A DNA stretch of 62,500 nt, taken from Maridesulfovibrio salexigens DSM 2638 (lineage in GTDB: Bacteria; Desulfobacterota; Desulfovibrionia; Desulfovibrionales; Desulfovibrionaceae). The notes under the pieces were generated by a model that saw nothing but the letters and a program-made list of their open reading frames with translations, had not been told where the DNA came from and did not search any database. Positions 17,884 through 26,706 of this stretch are shown in pieces; the stretch's first letter is position 1; each line of letters starts with the position of its first letter. Made by a program: the position numbers and the translations under genes. The stretch spans positions 1-62,500 of the forward strand of contig NC_012881.1 of the NCBI RefSeq assembly GCF_000023445.1, written 5' to 3'.

Positions 17884-17890
17884 GGAATAG

Positions 17891-18250
17891 TTAATTTTTA
17901 GCTTTGGGGTCTTCAAAGAAAACGTAATTGGTAGCGTAGTCGCTGAATTCAAAGTAGACCTTGTTTTCACCGGGGTCTGCTTTGCCGTTCAGGTTGGCAT
18001 CAAGAATACCGTAACCGAATCGGTATGGTCGCTGAACGCGTTCCTTGGTGCCTGCGGCAGTGGAAAGCTTATCGATTTTTACAAATCGTTTAATCAACTT
18101 GCCGCCGGAATAGATTTCAAGAACACCGTTTACCCCGGTCCAGTTCTGGAGGGAACGACCGATGCGGTTCTGGGTTTCTTGAGTACATGCGCTGAAAACA
18201 GCGAGAGAAAAAAGCAGGATGAGTGTAAGTGTCAGGCTGTTCTTTTTCAT
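17891..18250 (-). CDS. Small lipoprotein, function unknown
   Basis: A lipoprotein of about 119 aa. The start chosen begins MKKNSL, behind an SD-like GGAGAA, and gives a short basic N-terminus, a hydrophobic stretch and a lipobox FSAC (Cys about residue 22); an upstream in-frame ATG at 18301 would spoil the signal peptide. The mature part contains a repeated-strand region (NGVLEIYSGGKLIKRF) and a calcium-binding-like stretch DANLNGKADPGENK. I recognise no named family. It lies about 90 nt after sppA and before a terminator. Confidence 0.7.
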   Translation of the reverse strand: MKKNSLTLTLILLFSLAVFSACTQETQNRIGRSLQNWTGVNGVLEIYSGGKLIKRFVKIDKLSTAAGTKERVQRPYRFGYGILDANLNGKADPGENKVYFEFSDYATNYVFFEDPKAKN

Positions 18251-18340
18251 TTGGTTCTCCGTTAAAGAGTTTGCTGTCATCAGGTCAAACGGGCAGTTCA
18301 TACATGTTTTTTTCTGGAATGCAAAGCAGTGCGACTATAA

Positions 18341-19309
18341 TCATTCCGCTGCCGGGAGCCAGAGGTAATGAAATCCGGCTTTGGGCGGCATGAGGTTACC
18401 GGCATCAATATTAATCAGCGCCGGGGAGAATGCTTGTGATGAAGCAGAGTTATAGAGAGTGTCGTTGGGGTAACTCTTGCGTTTGTAGGTGACCACTTGT
18501 GAATCTTCAGAAATACCCGCCAGCTTGCAGGCTGTTTTTACCGCGTCAGGAAGATATCCAAGGCTGTCCACCAGTCCTGCTTTCTTTGCTCCCTGCGCAC
18601 TGAAAACCTGTGCGGTGAAGATGGTATTCAGTTGATCATCAGAGATGGAACGGTGCTTTTTGACAAGTCCCTGAAAGCGGTCAGCGTAATCTTTGATAAT
18701 GTCGTCGATGATTTTTTTCTGTTCAGGAGTGTCCGGCTTGAAAGGGAAGCCCATGTCTTTGTTGCGCCCCGATTTGGAAACTTCCACGGATACGCCGATT
18801 TTGTCCATGAGTCCTTCAACTTTTGGACGGATGAAGATTACCCCGATTGAGCCGGTCAAAGTGGTGGGGTGGGCCATGATATGATCAGCGGGCAGGCTGA
18901 CATAGTACCCGCCGGAAGCAGCCACATCCATCATATTAACTATGACTTTAGCTCCGGTTTTTTCCTTGAAGCGCACTATCTCATTATAAAGGATGTCGCT
19001 GGCGGTAACTGAGCCACCGGGAGAATTTATCTTGAGTACAAGGGCTTTGATTTTGTCATCCTCGGCAGCAAGTTTGAGCCGTGAGGAAACCTCCTGCACA
19101 AGGCTTGGGGAACTACCCAGCAGTCCTCGCTTGCCTTCATCGGAAATTGTTCCATCTATCGAGACTACAAGAACCTTGTAGTCCCCTTCGCCTTGCAGCT
19201 TCTTTTCAAGCAGGGGATCAGTACCGTCCGGGAAAATATTCATCTTGGGCTGGCAGCCGCAAAGTGCAATTGAAGTGAGAATGAATATGGTCAGTAATAT
19301 TTTTTTCAT
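18341..19309 (-). CDS. sppA: Signal peptide peptidase SppA, S49 family, lipoprotein form
   Basis: A 322-aa serine protease that degrades cleaved signal peptides at the inner membrane. A lipoprotein signal (lipobox ALCGC, Cys about 19) replaces the usual transmembrane anchor. The S49 core contains INSPGGSV, the nucleophile segment AASGGYY and the catalytic-Lys segment SKSGRNKD. At 322 aa it is the short single-domain form. It starts at ATG 19309 and is followed by a lipoprotein gene. Confidence 0.9.
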   Translation of the reverse strand: MKKILLTIFILTSIALCGCQPKMNIFPDGTDPLLEKKLQGEGDYKVLVVSIDGTISDEGKRGLLGSSPSLVQEVSSRLKLAAEDDKIKALVLKINSPGGSVTASDILYNEIVRFKEKTGAKVIVNMMDVAASGGYYVSLPADHIMAHPTTLTGSIGVIFIRPKVEGLMDKIGVSVEVSKSGRNKDMGFPFKPDTPEQKKIIDDIIKDYADRFQGLVKKHRSISDDQLNTIFTAQVFSAQGAKKAGLVDSLGYLPDAVKTACKLAGISEDSQVVTYKRKSYPNDTLYNSASSQAFSPALINIDAGNLMPPKAGFHYLWLPAAE

Positions 19310-19358
19310 GGGTAACTCCTTTGGTTACCCGGAAACTAGCAGATGGGGGGTGTTAAAT

Positions 19359-19380
19359 AAAGGGTGCTAATGCACCCTTT
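19359..19380. terminator. Hairpin between LysE exporter and sppA
   Basis: Nine-bp arms AAAGGGTGC / GCACCCTTT with a TAAT loop. It lies just after the LysE stop on the minus strand; the trailing T-tract is weak, so efficiency is uncertain. Confidence 0.6.
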
Positions 19381-19383
19381 GCT

Positions 19384-20019
19384 TTATCTTTCATACATCG
19401 CCAGTTTAACTCCAAAGGCGACAAAGACTGATCCCAGTGCTCTGTCCAGCCATCTTTGCAGTTTCTGGCTTTCGCGCAATCTTCCGGTGATGCGGTCTCC
19501 GGCATAGATCAGCGGAGGCTCGACAAATGCTGCGGTGACGATGATCAATGTGCCGTGAAGCATCAGCTGGGCCCAGACAGGTCCGGCACCTTCAACTACA
19601 AATTGCGGCAGGAATGCTATGAAGAAAGTGGCAACTTTGGGGTTGAGCAGGTGGATGAACATACCCTGCTTGAAGATTGCAGTAGGATTAAGTTGGTTAG
19701 AGTTTTTGCTTATATCCAGCGGGCTGCCTTTAGATCTGAAAGCTCCGATAGCCAGCCAGAAAAGGTAGGCTACACCGACCCATTTTACGATGGAGAAAGC
19801 TGTGGCGGATGCGGCAATAACGGCGGCGAGTCCGAGCGCGGTCAGGATTACATAGAGAAAGGCTCCGGACCATATTCCAAACATAGCGGCGAATCCGGCT
19901 TTTCTTCCTCCGGTCACAGTATGGCTGAGTATGTAGGCCATATCCGGTCCGGGGGCGATATTGAGCAGCAGGGCGGCCAGTAGAAAGGTTGTCCAGTGGG
20001 CAAGATCGTATTCAAACAT
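19384..20019 (-). CDS. LysE/RhtB-family amino-acid exporter
   Basis: A 211-aa inner-membrane protein with about six hydrophobic segments. The N-terminal signature NIAPGPDMAYI (about 20-30) defines the LysE/RhtB family, which exports amino acids or analogues. ATG 20019 is chosen because of the upstream GAGG and because the longer open frame adds 60 non-conserved residues. A second, different LysE member lies at 29.1 kb. The substrate cannot be read from sequence. Confidence 0.88.
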   Translation of the reverse strand: MFEYDLAHWTTFLLAALLLNIAPGPDMAYILSHTVTGGRKAGFAAMFGIWSGAFLYVILTALGLAAVIAASATAFSIVKWVGVAYLFWLAIGAFRSKGSPLDISKNSNQLNPTAIFKQGMFIHLLNPKVATFFIAFLPQFVVEGAGPVWAQLMLHGTLIIVTAAFVEPPLIYAGDRITGRLRESQKLQRWLDRALGSVFVAFGVKLAMYER

Positions 20020-20206
20020 GATTGAACCTCGGTAAGTTGAAAATACAGATAACCACGGCACATAAGTGTGTCGCGTAGCATGACAAGGTTCTGTTTTTGG
20101 CGCGGGAAACAGGACTGCCATTTCAGACAAAATGGCGGAAAGGCAAGTTGATATTATTTCAACCTGCTTGAAAAGCAAACCCCGGAAAGGGATTCTCAAT
20201 TGAATA

Positions 20207-20247
20207 AAACCCGGTCCACTTGTAATTGATCACAAGGGACCGGGTTT
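20207..20247. terminator. Long bidirectional hairpin
   Basis: Eleven-bp outer arms (20207-20217 / 20237-20247) with an inner CTTGT/ACAAG stem. It lies between the LysE gene and the small membrane gene, most likely as the terminator of the latter on the minus strand. Confidence 0.65.
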
Positions 20248-20372
20248 AAATATGGCACCGCTTCACTTAAAAAGCGGTTAAAGACTTATTTTCCGAAAAC
20301 CATTGGAACAAAACTAATCAACATTAATCTTGTTCCCCAAATTCATAATATATGAACTTGAGCTGCGCAGTC

Positions 20373-20624
20373 CTAGCGGGACATACGTGCAAGCTGTCTG
20401 CGGTATTCGGGGGAGATTTCAAGACGCTCAATGTGGCGCAGGTCCACGAGGGAGCTTCTCATTTTTGCACGGTTGGTTTCGCGGATTGCTGCCACGGTCC
20501 AGACAGGAAGCCAGAGACCGAGGGTGGCAATGGTCAGCACAGCGTGAATGCTGTGGTTTACTTCGCCGCCGTTGCGTGCTGCGCGGGTAGCTGCCCAAGC
20601 CTTGATGGTTCCGATTGCGTACAT
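20373..20624 (-). CDS. Small membrane protein, function unknown
   Basis: An 83-aa protein with one strongly hydrophobic stretch (about residues 30-49, HAVLTIATLGLWLPVWTVAA) between Arg-rich flanks. GGAGG-like GGAGGAA precedes ATG 20624, and codon use is like the neighbouring real genes. The basic C-terminal tail (about 50-83) would be cytosolic. I recognise no family. It stands alone between two long gene-poor stretches. Confidence 0.65.
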   Translation of the reverse strand: MYAIGTIKAWAATRAARNGGEVNHSIHAVLTIATLGLWLPVWTVAAIRETNRAKMRSSLVDLRHIERLEISPEYRRQLARMSR

Positions 20625-21289
20625 ATTATATTCCTCCAAAAAAATTTGGTTCAATTGCGTTGTTCACAATTCCCACCTATGCCCGAGTCCACTGCAAGTC
20701 AACAGTAGGCAATGCAAAACTTAAAAATACATGGCAAATAATGTTCACTATATATTTATGTTGTCTTTTCGTTAAAAAACAATATCTTATGTTTGTTTAG
20801 ATAAGGTCTTGAGAGGTCTGTGTCGGGATTCAGACAGCGTTGATTTTAAAATCAATACGTTGGTGAAAAAATTCCCAAGCTTGTCTTGTGGGTACACGCT
20901 TTGACAATATTGGTATAAGCTTGAAGTTTTTATTCTATTGAAATAATGTAACTAATTTTTAAAATAAGCAAAAAAATCCCAAAATTGTAAAATTGCAGAC
21001 AAGCAAACAAATGGTCAGGAAAAAGTGAAAATGATTGTCCTGTACTGTTTGTTATTAAGTGGAGATGTATGTTTTAATGCAGTAGTGATGTGTTATTGAT
21101 GTTGTATTTGTGCTTACAACATTAGTATATAAAAAATTGCATTGGATATACATAAAAGATGCTTTTGCTGAAATATATATCAAAGTTTAGCGAACTAAAT
21201 TCACGTTTTTAAACAAACACCCGTCTTTTGGGCGGGATTTTGGGTTTGTTTCTGAATAAAATTCGCGTTTATTTTTGTGTGTAACCAGT
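20625..21289. other. Gene-free A+T-rich spacer
   Basis: About 660 bases with no convincing reading frame. The only structure I can support is a nested hairpin at 21211-21251. The rest is A+T-rich and probably holds the promoter of the small membrane gene. A small RNA cannot be ruled out. Confidence 0.5.
21211..21251 (-). terminator. Nested hairpin after the phospholipase-like gene
   Basis: Outer arms AAACAAAC / GTTTGTTT enclose a 6-bp inner stem CCCGTC / GGCGGG. On the minus strand the inner stem is followed by T-rich sequence, about 40 nt past the stop at 21290. Confidence 0.55.
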
Positions 21290-22216
21290 CTAACTCGAAA
21301 AAATATTAGCAGCAGAGGATTTTGTGCTCGATTTAAACATAGCCCCAACCCCGGCAACTCTGGGCAGCTCAGTAATTCTGCCGTCCACTTCAAAGCGTGG
21401 AGAGAAAGGCACACTGCGCTTAAGGGCCGTTTTCCAGCTGTTTTCTTTCTTGGCTAGGGCAATGTTTTCTGCACCGATAGGGTCAAAATTCAAGGCCACA
21501 GCATTCTGGGGAGAGTTGAGCATGTCCACCACAAGTCGGTATGAATAGTCGATGATGGACCGTAGGTAAGCTTGGCGCAAAGCCGGGACTACTTTTTTTG
21601 AAATTTTTAAGGATTTGCTTACAGCCTTGTATTCCAGCAGGCCGATGGTCTGGTGAAATACTTTTTTCTTGAACAGAAAGCTGTATTTCTTGGCATCCAT
21701 ATGTTTACGCAGATTAAAGTCCGCATCTTGATTAGCCCGGCGAAAAAGGCGGGCAGCATCTTGCGCTGACCAGTCGACCCGATCATCAGCAAGCATTTCT
21801 ATGTAGACATGGCTCAGCCTGCCGCCGGAACGTGTCTGCTGCATTAGGTTGGGCACATAGTAGTTGTGAGCAATTATGTCTGCTGCCAGATGGGAAAGAT
21901 AACCAAGAGAATATGCTTTCAGGTGTTTATCAGTAGATTCATTTAGCAGATTGAAACCCGTCTGCCAGTTGTGACTGTGCAATCGCTTGGCTTTGCTGCC
22001 TTTGCCGATGAAAATATCCGCACTCAAGCAACCGTAAAGAAAGAGCGTTGAGTTGGAGAGCAGCAATTTTGCCACGGTATCGGAAAGCTGCATAGTGTTG
22101 GAAAGAACAGCATTGCCGATAGCCATATGCACACCCGGACCCCAGGCAAAGCAGCTAGCTGCGAAACCCAGGACCAGCAAAATAGTAAAGAATAAAATCA
22201 GAGTCAGTTTTCCCAT
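21290..22216 (-). CDS. Zinc-dependent phospholipase C-family protein
   Basis: A 308-aa secreted protein. A signal peptide (about 1-24) ends at SCFA, leaving Trp as the first mature residue, as in Bacillus-type zinc phospholipase C where the N-terminal Trp binds metal. Further ligands fit GPGVH, LSADIF and HLAADIIAHN (about 105-115), plus later His and Asp residues. It would be periplasmic or exported. It sits next to cardiolipin synthase, a weak link to phospholipid turnover. Enzymatic activity is inferred. Confidence 0.78.
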   Translation of the reverse strand: MGKLTLILFFTILLVLGFAASCFAWGPGVHMAIGNAVLSNTMQLSDTVAKLLLSNSTLFLYGCLSADIFIGKGSKAKRLHSHNWQTGFNLLNESTDKHLKAYSLGYLSHLAADIIAHNYYVPNLMQQTRSGGRLSHVYIEMLADDRVDWSAQDAARLFRRANQDADFNLRKHMDAKKYSFLFKKKVFHQTIGLLEYKAVSKSLKISKKVVPALRQAYLRSIIDYSYRLVVDMLNSPQNAVALNFDPIGAENIALAKKENSWKTALKRSVPFSPRFEVDGRITELPRVAGVGAMFKSSTKSSAANIFSS

Positions 22217-22261
22217 CTCTATATGGTAAGTTTCGCTCCGGGTGAGGTCAATGAATTCCGG

Positions 22262-23647
22262 TTAAAGTAGCGGAGCGACCAATCTTGCCGCGCCTTCAAT
22301 GGTATCGCGGACCATTCCCACAGGAACAGTTCCCTCGGTGCTTACATCAATAAGCCCCTGAACCCAGTCGCTGACCGGCTTAACATCAGCTTCGGAATAG
22401 GTGAACATGACTATTTCATAGTTGAGAAACAGGCTGCGCATATCCATATTTGCCGATCCGACAACTGCGAGTCGGTCATCGACTACAATAACCTTGGCGT
22501 GGACCATGTGGGGATATTTTACCACCCGTCCGCCGCATTCTTCCAGATCTCGCAGGTGGGTACCCCGGGCAAGGTCAGCCAGCTTGTGGTTTGATTTTGC
22601 CGGAACGACCACCCTTAGGTCCACACCGCGTAGAGCGGCCAGTCGCAGGGCCTGTGCAAGCGCTTCATCTGGCACATAGTAGGGAGTAACGATCCAGAGT
22701 CGTTTTTCCGCAGTAAAAGCAGCGGTAAGCAGGGCATCGTGAACAGGATCGCGCGGAACGTCAGGCCCGGAAGGAACAACCTGCATGACTCCTTCCCCGC
22801 TGATCGCAGATCCTTTGGTGCAGGGTGGAATGATGTTCACTTTTTCACCGTGTGCAAAGAGCCAGTCTGATTGGAAAACTTCTATGTAATGTCGTACCGC
22901 AGGACCTTGCAGGACAAAAGAAAGGTCAGTCCAGCGTTCTTCGCATGGCTCAGGTCCTATGTATTCGTTGGCAATGTTTGTGCCCCCGGCCAGCACGATT
23001 TTCTGGTCGGCGATGGCGATTTTGCGATGGTTGCGCAGGTTGCTGTTGCCATGAAAGGGGGCTCGGAAAAGGGGCATGAAATAAGCAACCTTGCCGCCGT
23101 TATCGATAAGTTTTTTCAGGAAGCGGCGGGAGGTGAACATGGAGCCGATATCATCCAGCAACAGTCTTACTGTGACTCCTGATTCGGCTTTGCGGGCCAG
23201 CCTTTCCACAATGTCTTTACCCACTTCATCACGGGAGAGAATAAATGTGGTAATCAGAATCTGGTGTTCGGCGTTTTCAATGAGTTTAACCAGCTCATTA
23301 TAGATGTCGATACCAGTAGGGCACAGCCGGACTTTGTTGCCGCTGGTTGCTCCGGGAATTCCGTATTCACGAAGCATGACGTCAATGGGGTCTGATTCCT
23401 TAGCGGGAATTGTTTCCTGCACCTCAAGATGGATGTCTTCTTTGGTATGGGCATCACGTTTGAGCTTGCGTCCCCCGAATATGAGGTAAAAGGGAACTCC
23501 GACGTATGGTACAAAGAAAATAGCCAACAGCCATGCAAAAGCAGCTGATGATGTGCGCTGTTTGCGCAGGATGGACATAACCAGAATTGCAGCCAGCAAA
23601 AAACCGCCTACTACCGCGAGATGACCAAATAAGAGATTCCATTCCAT
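22262..23647 (-). CDS. cls: Cardiolipin synthase
   Basis: A 461-aa phospholipase-D-superfamily enzyme that condenses phosphatidylglycerol to cardiolipin. Two N-terminal transmembrane helices (about 5-55) are followed by two HKD motifs: HRKIAIADQKIVLAGGTN in the middle and HAKVIVVDDRLAVVGSAN near the C-terminus. ATG 23647 has AGGA at the right distance; the in-frame ATG at 23674 does not. It is transcribed toward the phospholipase-like gene, 45 nt apart. Confidence 0.92.
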   Translation of the reverse strand: MEWNLLFGHLAVVGGFLLAAILVMSILRKQRTSSAAFAWLLAIFFVPYVGVPFYLIFGGRKLKRDAHTKEDIHLEVQETIPAKESDPIDVMLREYGIPGATSGNKVRLCPTGIDIYNELVKLIENAEHQILITTFILSRDEVGKDIVERLARKAESGVTVRLLLDDIGSMFTSRRFLKKLIDNGGKVAYFMPLFRAPFHGNSNLRNHRKIAIADQKIVLAGGTNIANEYIGPEPCEERWTDLSFVLQGPAVRHYIEVFQSDWLFAHGEKVNIIPPCTKGSAISGEGVMQVVPSGPDVPRDPVHDALLTAAFTAEKRLWIVTPYYVPDEALAQALRLAALRGVDLRVVVPAKSNHKLADLARGTHLRDLEECGGRVVKYPHMVHAKVIVVDDRLAVVGSANMDMRSLFLNYEIVMFTYSEADVKPVSDWVQGLIDVSTEGTVPVGMVRDTIEGAARLVAPLL

Positions 23648-23997
23648 GTCAGTTCCTGAAGAGGGTTTAATCATTTATTACCGGACCTTGCTCAGGCCTG
23701 AGGTCAGCTTAGCAGTATTTTAATTACAAGGTAAACAATTAAACATAGGTTGAAAAAGAACTGTTTTTAAAAAAGCAAATGTTTGTATCAATAGAGCTTC
23801 ATTCTGGTATCCTTGAAGATAAATCATGGGCGTATTGTTCTTTATACTGATCTAATATATGATAATATGTGTTGTTGCTGTTTTTATAGCCACAGGGGAA
23901 GTTCAATTTCCGATGGTATCAGGCTTCAGGTTCTGAACTGTTATTTATGAGTTTTTATTTCTCGCCCGGAAAAGGGTAATATTGAGGGAGTTTCTTA
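23648..23997. other. Divergent promoter region
   Basis: About 350 bases between divergent cls and the motor operon. It is A+T-rich and must contain promoters for both units. I find no gene, clear operator or hairpin. Confidence 0.5.
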
Positions 23998-25164
23998 ATG
24001 GGGTCCAGCAGTCCTAACATCAAGTCCTTTTACAAGGGGCAGGAAATCTTCAAGGAAGGACAGGAGAGCTCTGTCGCCTACATGATCAAAAAAGGCGCAG
24101 TGAATATCTATAAAGTCCAGAATAATGAAAAGATCATTCTTGCCCGTCTCGGGGAAGGCGAAATCTTCGGTGAAATGGGGATTATTTCCAAGGGAACCCG
24201 TTCCGCCAATGCCGAAGCAGCCGAGTACTGCGACCTTGTGATCCTTACCGACCAGATTATTCTCAAACTTTTGGACCAGTGTCCGCGAACAGTCCAGTAC
24301 ATGACCCGTTTGTTGGTAAAGCGGCTGCACCGGACCGGGGAAATGATTTCCGCCAAGGGCCATCGCAGCAATTTTACCAGTATCTGCAATATCCTTGATC
24401 TTGCCTACCGGACTCACATCAGCATGGATCGTGAACAGGCCCGCAAGGAACGCAACCATGATCTTGGTCTTGATTACACCAAGCTCTGTAAGACAATCCG
24501 GAGCATCATTCTCGTCTCTCAAAATGAGATAGACGCAGTAATCAGCAAACTGAAAAGTTTGAAGATCATCGATGCCATTGACCTCCGTACCGGAAAGGCC
24601 TTTCCGGATCGCTTTATCCAGATTTCCGACCCTGACAATTTCCTTGAAGTTGCCAACAACCTGTTCAAGGAATTGCAGCAGACCGCCTATACTCCCACAT
24701 CTGAGTTACAGATTGTGGACATCTATGAAATTTCTGAAATGCTGGATAGTGATCCCAAGATCATCTACAAAAAAATCGCACAGGAAGACTTCCCGGAAAC
24801 CATGTTCATGTTTGACCGTAACAAGGTCAGTGACTGGGCATCTGAAAAAGAGCCTGACTACTTCAGCAAGGTTAAGAAAAAGAAGAAGTCCATTGAAGAG
24901 CTGGAGGACATCGAAGATATCGTCTACGTGGATAACGCTACCCTCAAGGAAGTGTTCAACCGTCTTGGCTACCACAAGCTCGGCGTGTTGATGAGTATTG
25001 CCGAGGATGATGCCCGGAAAAAGATTCTGGCCAACCTCGCCAAGAAAATCGCCAAGATCGTGCAGGATGAGGTCCGTGATAACGTGGATGAGACCGAGGC
25101 TGAAGATGTACTCACTGAGCTTTATGAAATGGTCCGGGAAATTAAAGGGGGGGATAAGAAGTGA
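23998..25164 (+). CDS. Cyclic-nucleotide-binding regulator fused to a FliG-like C-terminal domain
   Basis: A 388-aa multidomain protein. Residues 5-118 form a cNMP-binding domain with an intact phosphate-binding cassette (FGEM 57-60, RSA 69-71). Residues about 155-210 look like a Crp-type winged helix and 238-282 like a small HTH. Residues 302-388 resemble the FliG C-terminal domain that makes torque: by eye the E. coli positions K264, R281, D288, D289 and R297 become S333, K350, D357, E358 and T366. It overlaps motA by 4 nt, so a role in gating this MotAB motor is likely. The FliG match is my recognition. Confidence 0.75.
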   Translation: MGSSSPNIKSFYKGQEIFKEGQESSVAYMIKKGAVNIYKVQNNEKIILARLGEGEIFGEMGIISKGTRSANAEAAEYCDLVILTDQIILKLLDQCPRTVQYMTRLLVKRLHRTGEMISAKGHRSNFTSICNILDLAYRTHISMDREQARKERNHDLGLDYTKLCKTIRSIILVSQNEIDAVISKLKSLKIIDAIDLRTGKAFPDRFIQISDPDNFLEVANNLFKELQQTAYTPTSELQIVDIYEISEMLDSDPKIIYKKIAQEDFPETMFMFDRNKVSDWASEKEPDYFSKVKKKKKSIEELEDIEDIVYVDNATLKEVFNRLGYHKLGVLMSIAEDDARKKILANLAKKIAKIVQDEVRDNVDETEAEDVLTELYEMVREIKGGDKK

Positions 25165-25937
25165 ATATAGCCACCATAATCGGTATATTCTGCGGTATCG
25201 CCATCCTTATGGTTGCCACTTACACTTCCACTGATTCGGTGGGCGTGTTTATCAATATTCCCGGTATCGCCATTGTTGGCGGGGGAACCATCGCCTCTAC
25301 CTTTATCTGTTACCCCTTGCGCGAAGTAATGCGCGTGCTCGGTGTTTTCATGATGGCTATGGGGGCTGACGAACTTCCCCTCGAAAACTACATCAACGTT
25401 ATTGTAGGGCTTTCCAAGGATGTATCTTCCAAAGGAGAGGAACACCTTGAGGGAAGTCTTAAAAATATTGAAAACGATTTTCTGCGTGAAGGGTTGCAGA
25501 TGCTTGTGGATGGTTATTCCAAGGAAGAGATCAAAGAGATTCTCGATAACCGCATCCAGCAGTATCATGAGCAGGAATATAGTGCAGCCGGTATTTACCG
25601 GACCATGTCCACACTGTCTCCGGCCTTCGGCATTATCGGGACTCTGATCGGTCTCATCGCCATGATGCAGGGGATGGGCAGCGATATTGCCGCCATCGGT
25701 CCGGCCATGGCAACGGCACTGACCACAACTCTCTACGGCGCACTTTTCGCCAACATGCTTTTCATGCCCATCGCCATTAAGGTTGAGAAACGAATTGACG
25801 AGATAACCCTGCTCATGCGGGTTATTCGTGACGGTATCCTGTTCATCAAGGATAAAACCCCGTCAGCTATCGTCATGGATAAGCTTAAGGGTTACCTGCC
25901 CCCGCGTAAGTGGGCTACCGTTAAGGCTAAGAAGTAG
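25161..25937 (+). CDS. motA: MotA-family stator protein
   Basis: A 258-aa inner-membrane stator subunit with four hydrophobic segments (about 3-22, 32-50, 150-172 and 183-205). The cytosolic loop between helices 2 and 3 is rich in charged residues that contact FliG in known motors. The stretch SPAFGIIGTLIGLIAMMQ is diagnostic. GTG 25161 overlaps the preceding stop by 4 nt and motB follows after 12 nt. It forms the ion channel with MotB. Confidence 0.93.
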   Translation: MNIATIIGIFCGIAILMVATYTSTDSVGVFINIPGIAIVGGGTIASTFICYPLREVMRVLGVFMMAMGADELPLENYINVIVGLSKDVSSKGEEHLEGSLKNIENDFLREGLQMLVDGYSKEEIKEILDNRIQQYHEQEYSAAGIYRTMSTLSPAFGIIGTLIGLIAMMQGMGSDIAAIGPAMATALTTTLYGALFANMLFMPIAIKVEKRIDEITLLMRVIRDGILFIKDKTPSAIVMDKLKGYLPPRKWATVKAKK

Positions 25938-25949
25938 GCGGGAAAATTT

Positions 25950-26675
25950 ATGTCGGATGATTTCAGCCTGAAAAAGCCCGCACAGGGCGGAGAGGAGGGC
26001 GGCTGGGCCCTTACCTTGGCAGATATGATGACTCTGCTGCTCTGTTTTTTTGTGCTTTTGCTGGCTATCGCCGATGTGGATCAGAAAAAGTACAAAGATG
26101 TTTCCGATTCGCTTGCTTCCGCTATGGGCGTTGATGTCCCTCCTAAAGGGGCGAATGATACCTATGAGGGTGCTCCGGTAGCCCGCAGGGTGATTAGTGA
26201 TCAGCAGCGTAATATTTTTGAAATGCAGCTGGAAATGGCTCGTCTGGTAGGGCGGGAATCAGATGCTTTGAAAATTAAGATGCGTCCTGATTCTGTCGCT
26301 ATTGTGCTTAAGGGCGGTTTCTTTTTCCCCAGTGGACAGGCAGACCTGACCTCAGGTGCCAGAAGAGTGCTGGGCAAGATCGCCCCTACTCTTGCCAAAT
26401 CTCCTTATCAGGTTGTTGTCGAAGGTCATTCAGACAACATCCCCATTCGTTCAAAACAGTTTCCTTCAAACTGGGAGCTTTCATCTGCGCGGGCCAGTGC
26501 AGTTGCCCGTTACCTGCTTGATAATGGATTCAGTAAAGATCGCATCAAAGTTCTTGGCATGGCAGACACAGCGCCAGCCTATCCCAATGAGGATGATAAC
26601 GGCAACGCGATTCCAGCCAACCAGAAGCGCAACCGCCGGGTTGTCTTGCTGGTTTATCCACCTAAGAATAAATAA
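25950..26675 (+). CDS. motB: MotB-family stator protein with OmpA peptidoglycan-binding domain
   Basis: A 241-aa stator partner. One transmembrane helix (about 20-42) holds the ion-binding Asp in LTLADMMTLL (D25). A plug/linker follows, then an OmpA-like peptidoglycan-binding domain (about 112-238) with EGHSDNIPI and LSSARASAVARYL. Whether protons or sodium drive it cannot be settled from the helix alone. It is the last gene of the operon; a terminator follows at once. Confidence 0.93.
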   Translation: MSDDFSLKKPAQGGEEGGWALTLADMMTLLLCFFVLLLAIADVDQKKYKDVSDSLASAMGVDVPPKGANDTYEGAPVARRVISDQQRNIFEMQLEMARLVGRESDALKIKMRPDSVAIVLKGGFFFPSGQADLTSGARRVLGKIAPTLAKSPYQVVVEGHSDNIPIRSKQFPSNWELSSARASAVARYLLDNGFSKDRIKVLGMADTAPAYPNEDDNGNAIPANQKRNRRVVLLVYPPKNK

Positions 26676-26704
26676 AAAAGGGGATCGGTTACCGATCCCC
26701 TTTT
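26676..26704. terminator. Bidirectional terminator after motB
   Basis: A near-perfect 29-bp palindrome with arms AAAAGGGGATCGGT and its complement, ending in TTTT. It is shared with the convergent glycosyltransferase gene. Confidence 0.9.
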
Positions 26705-26706
26705 CT

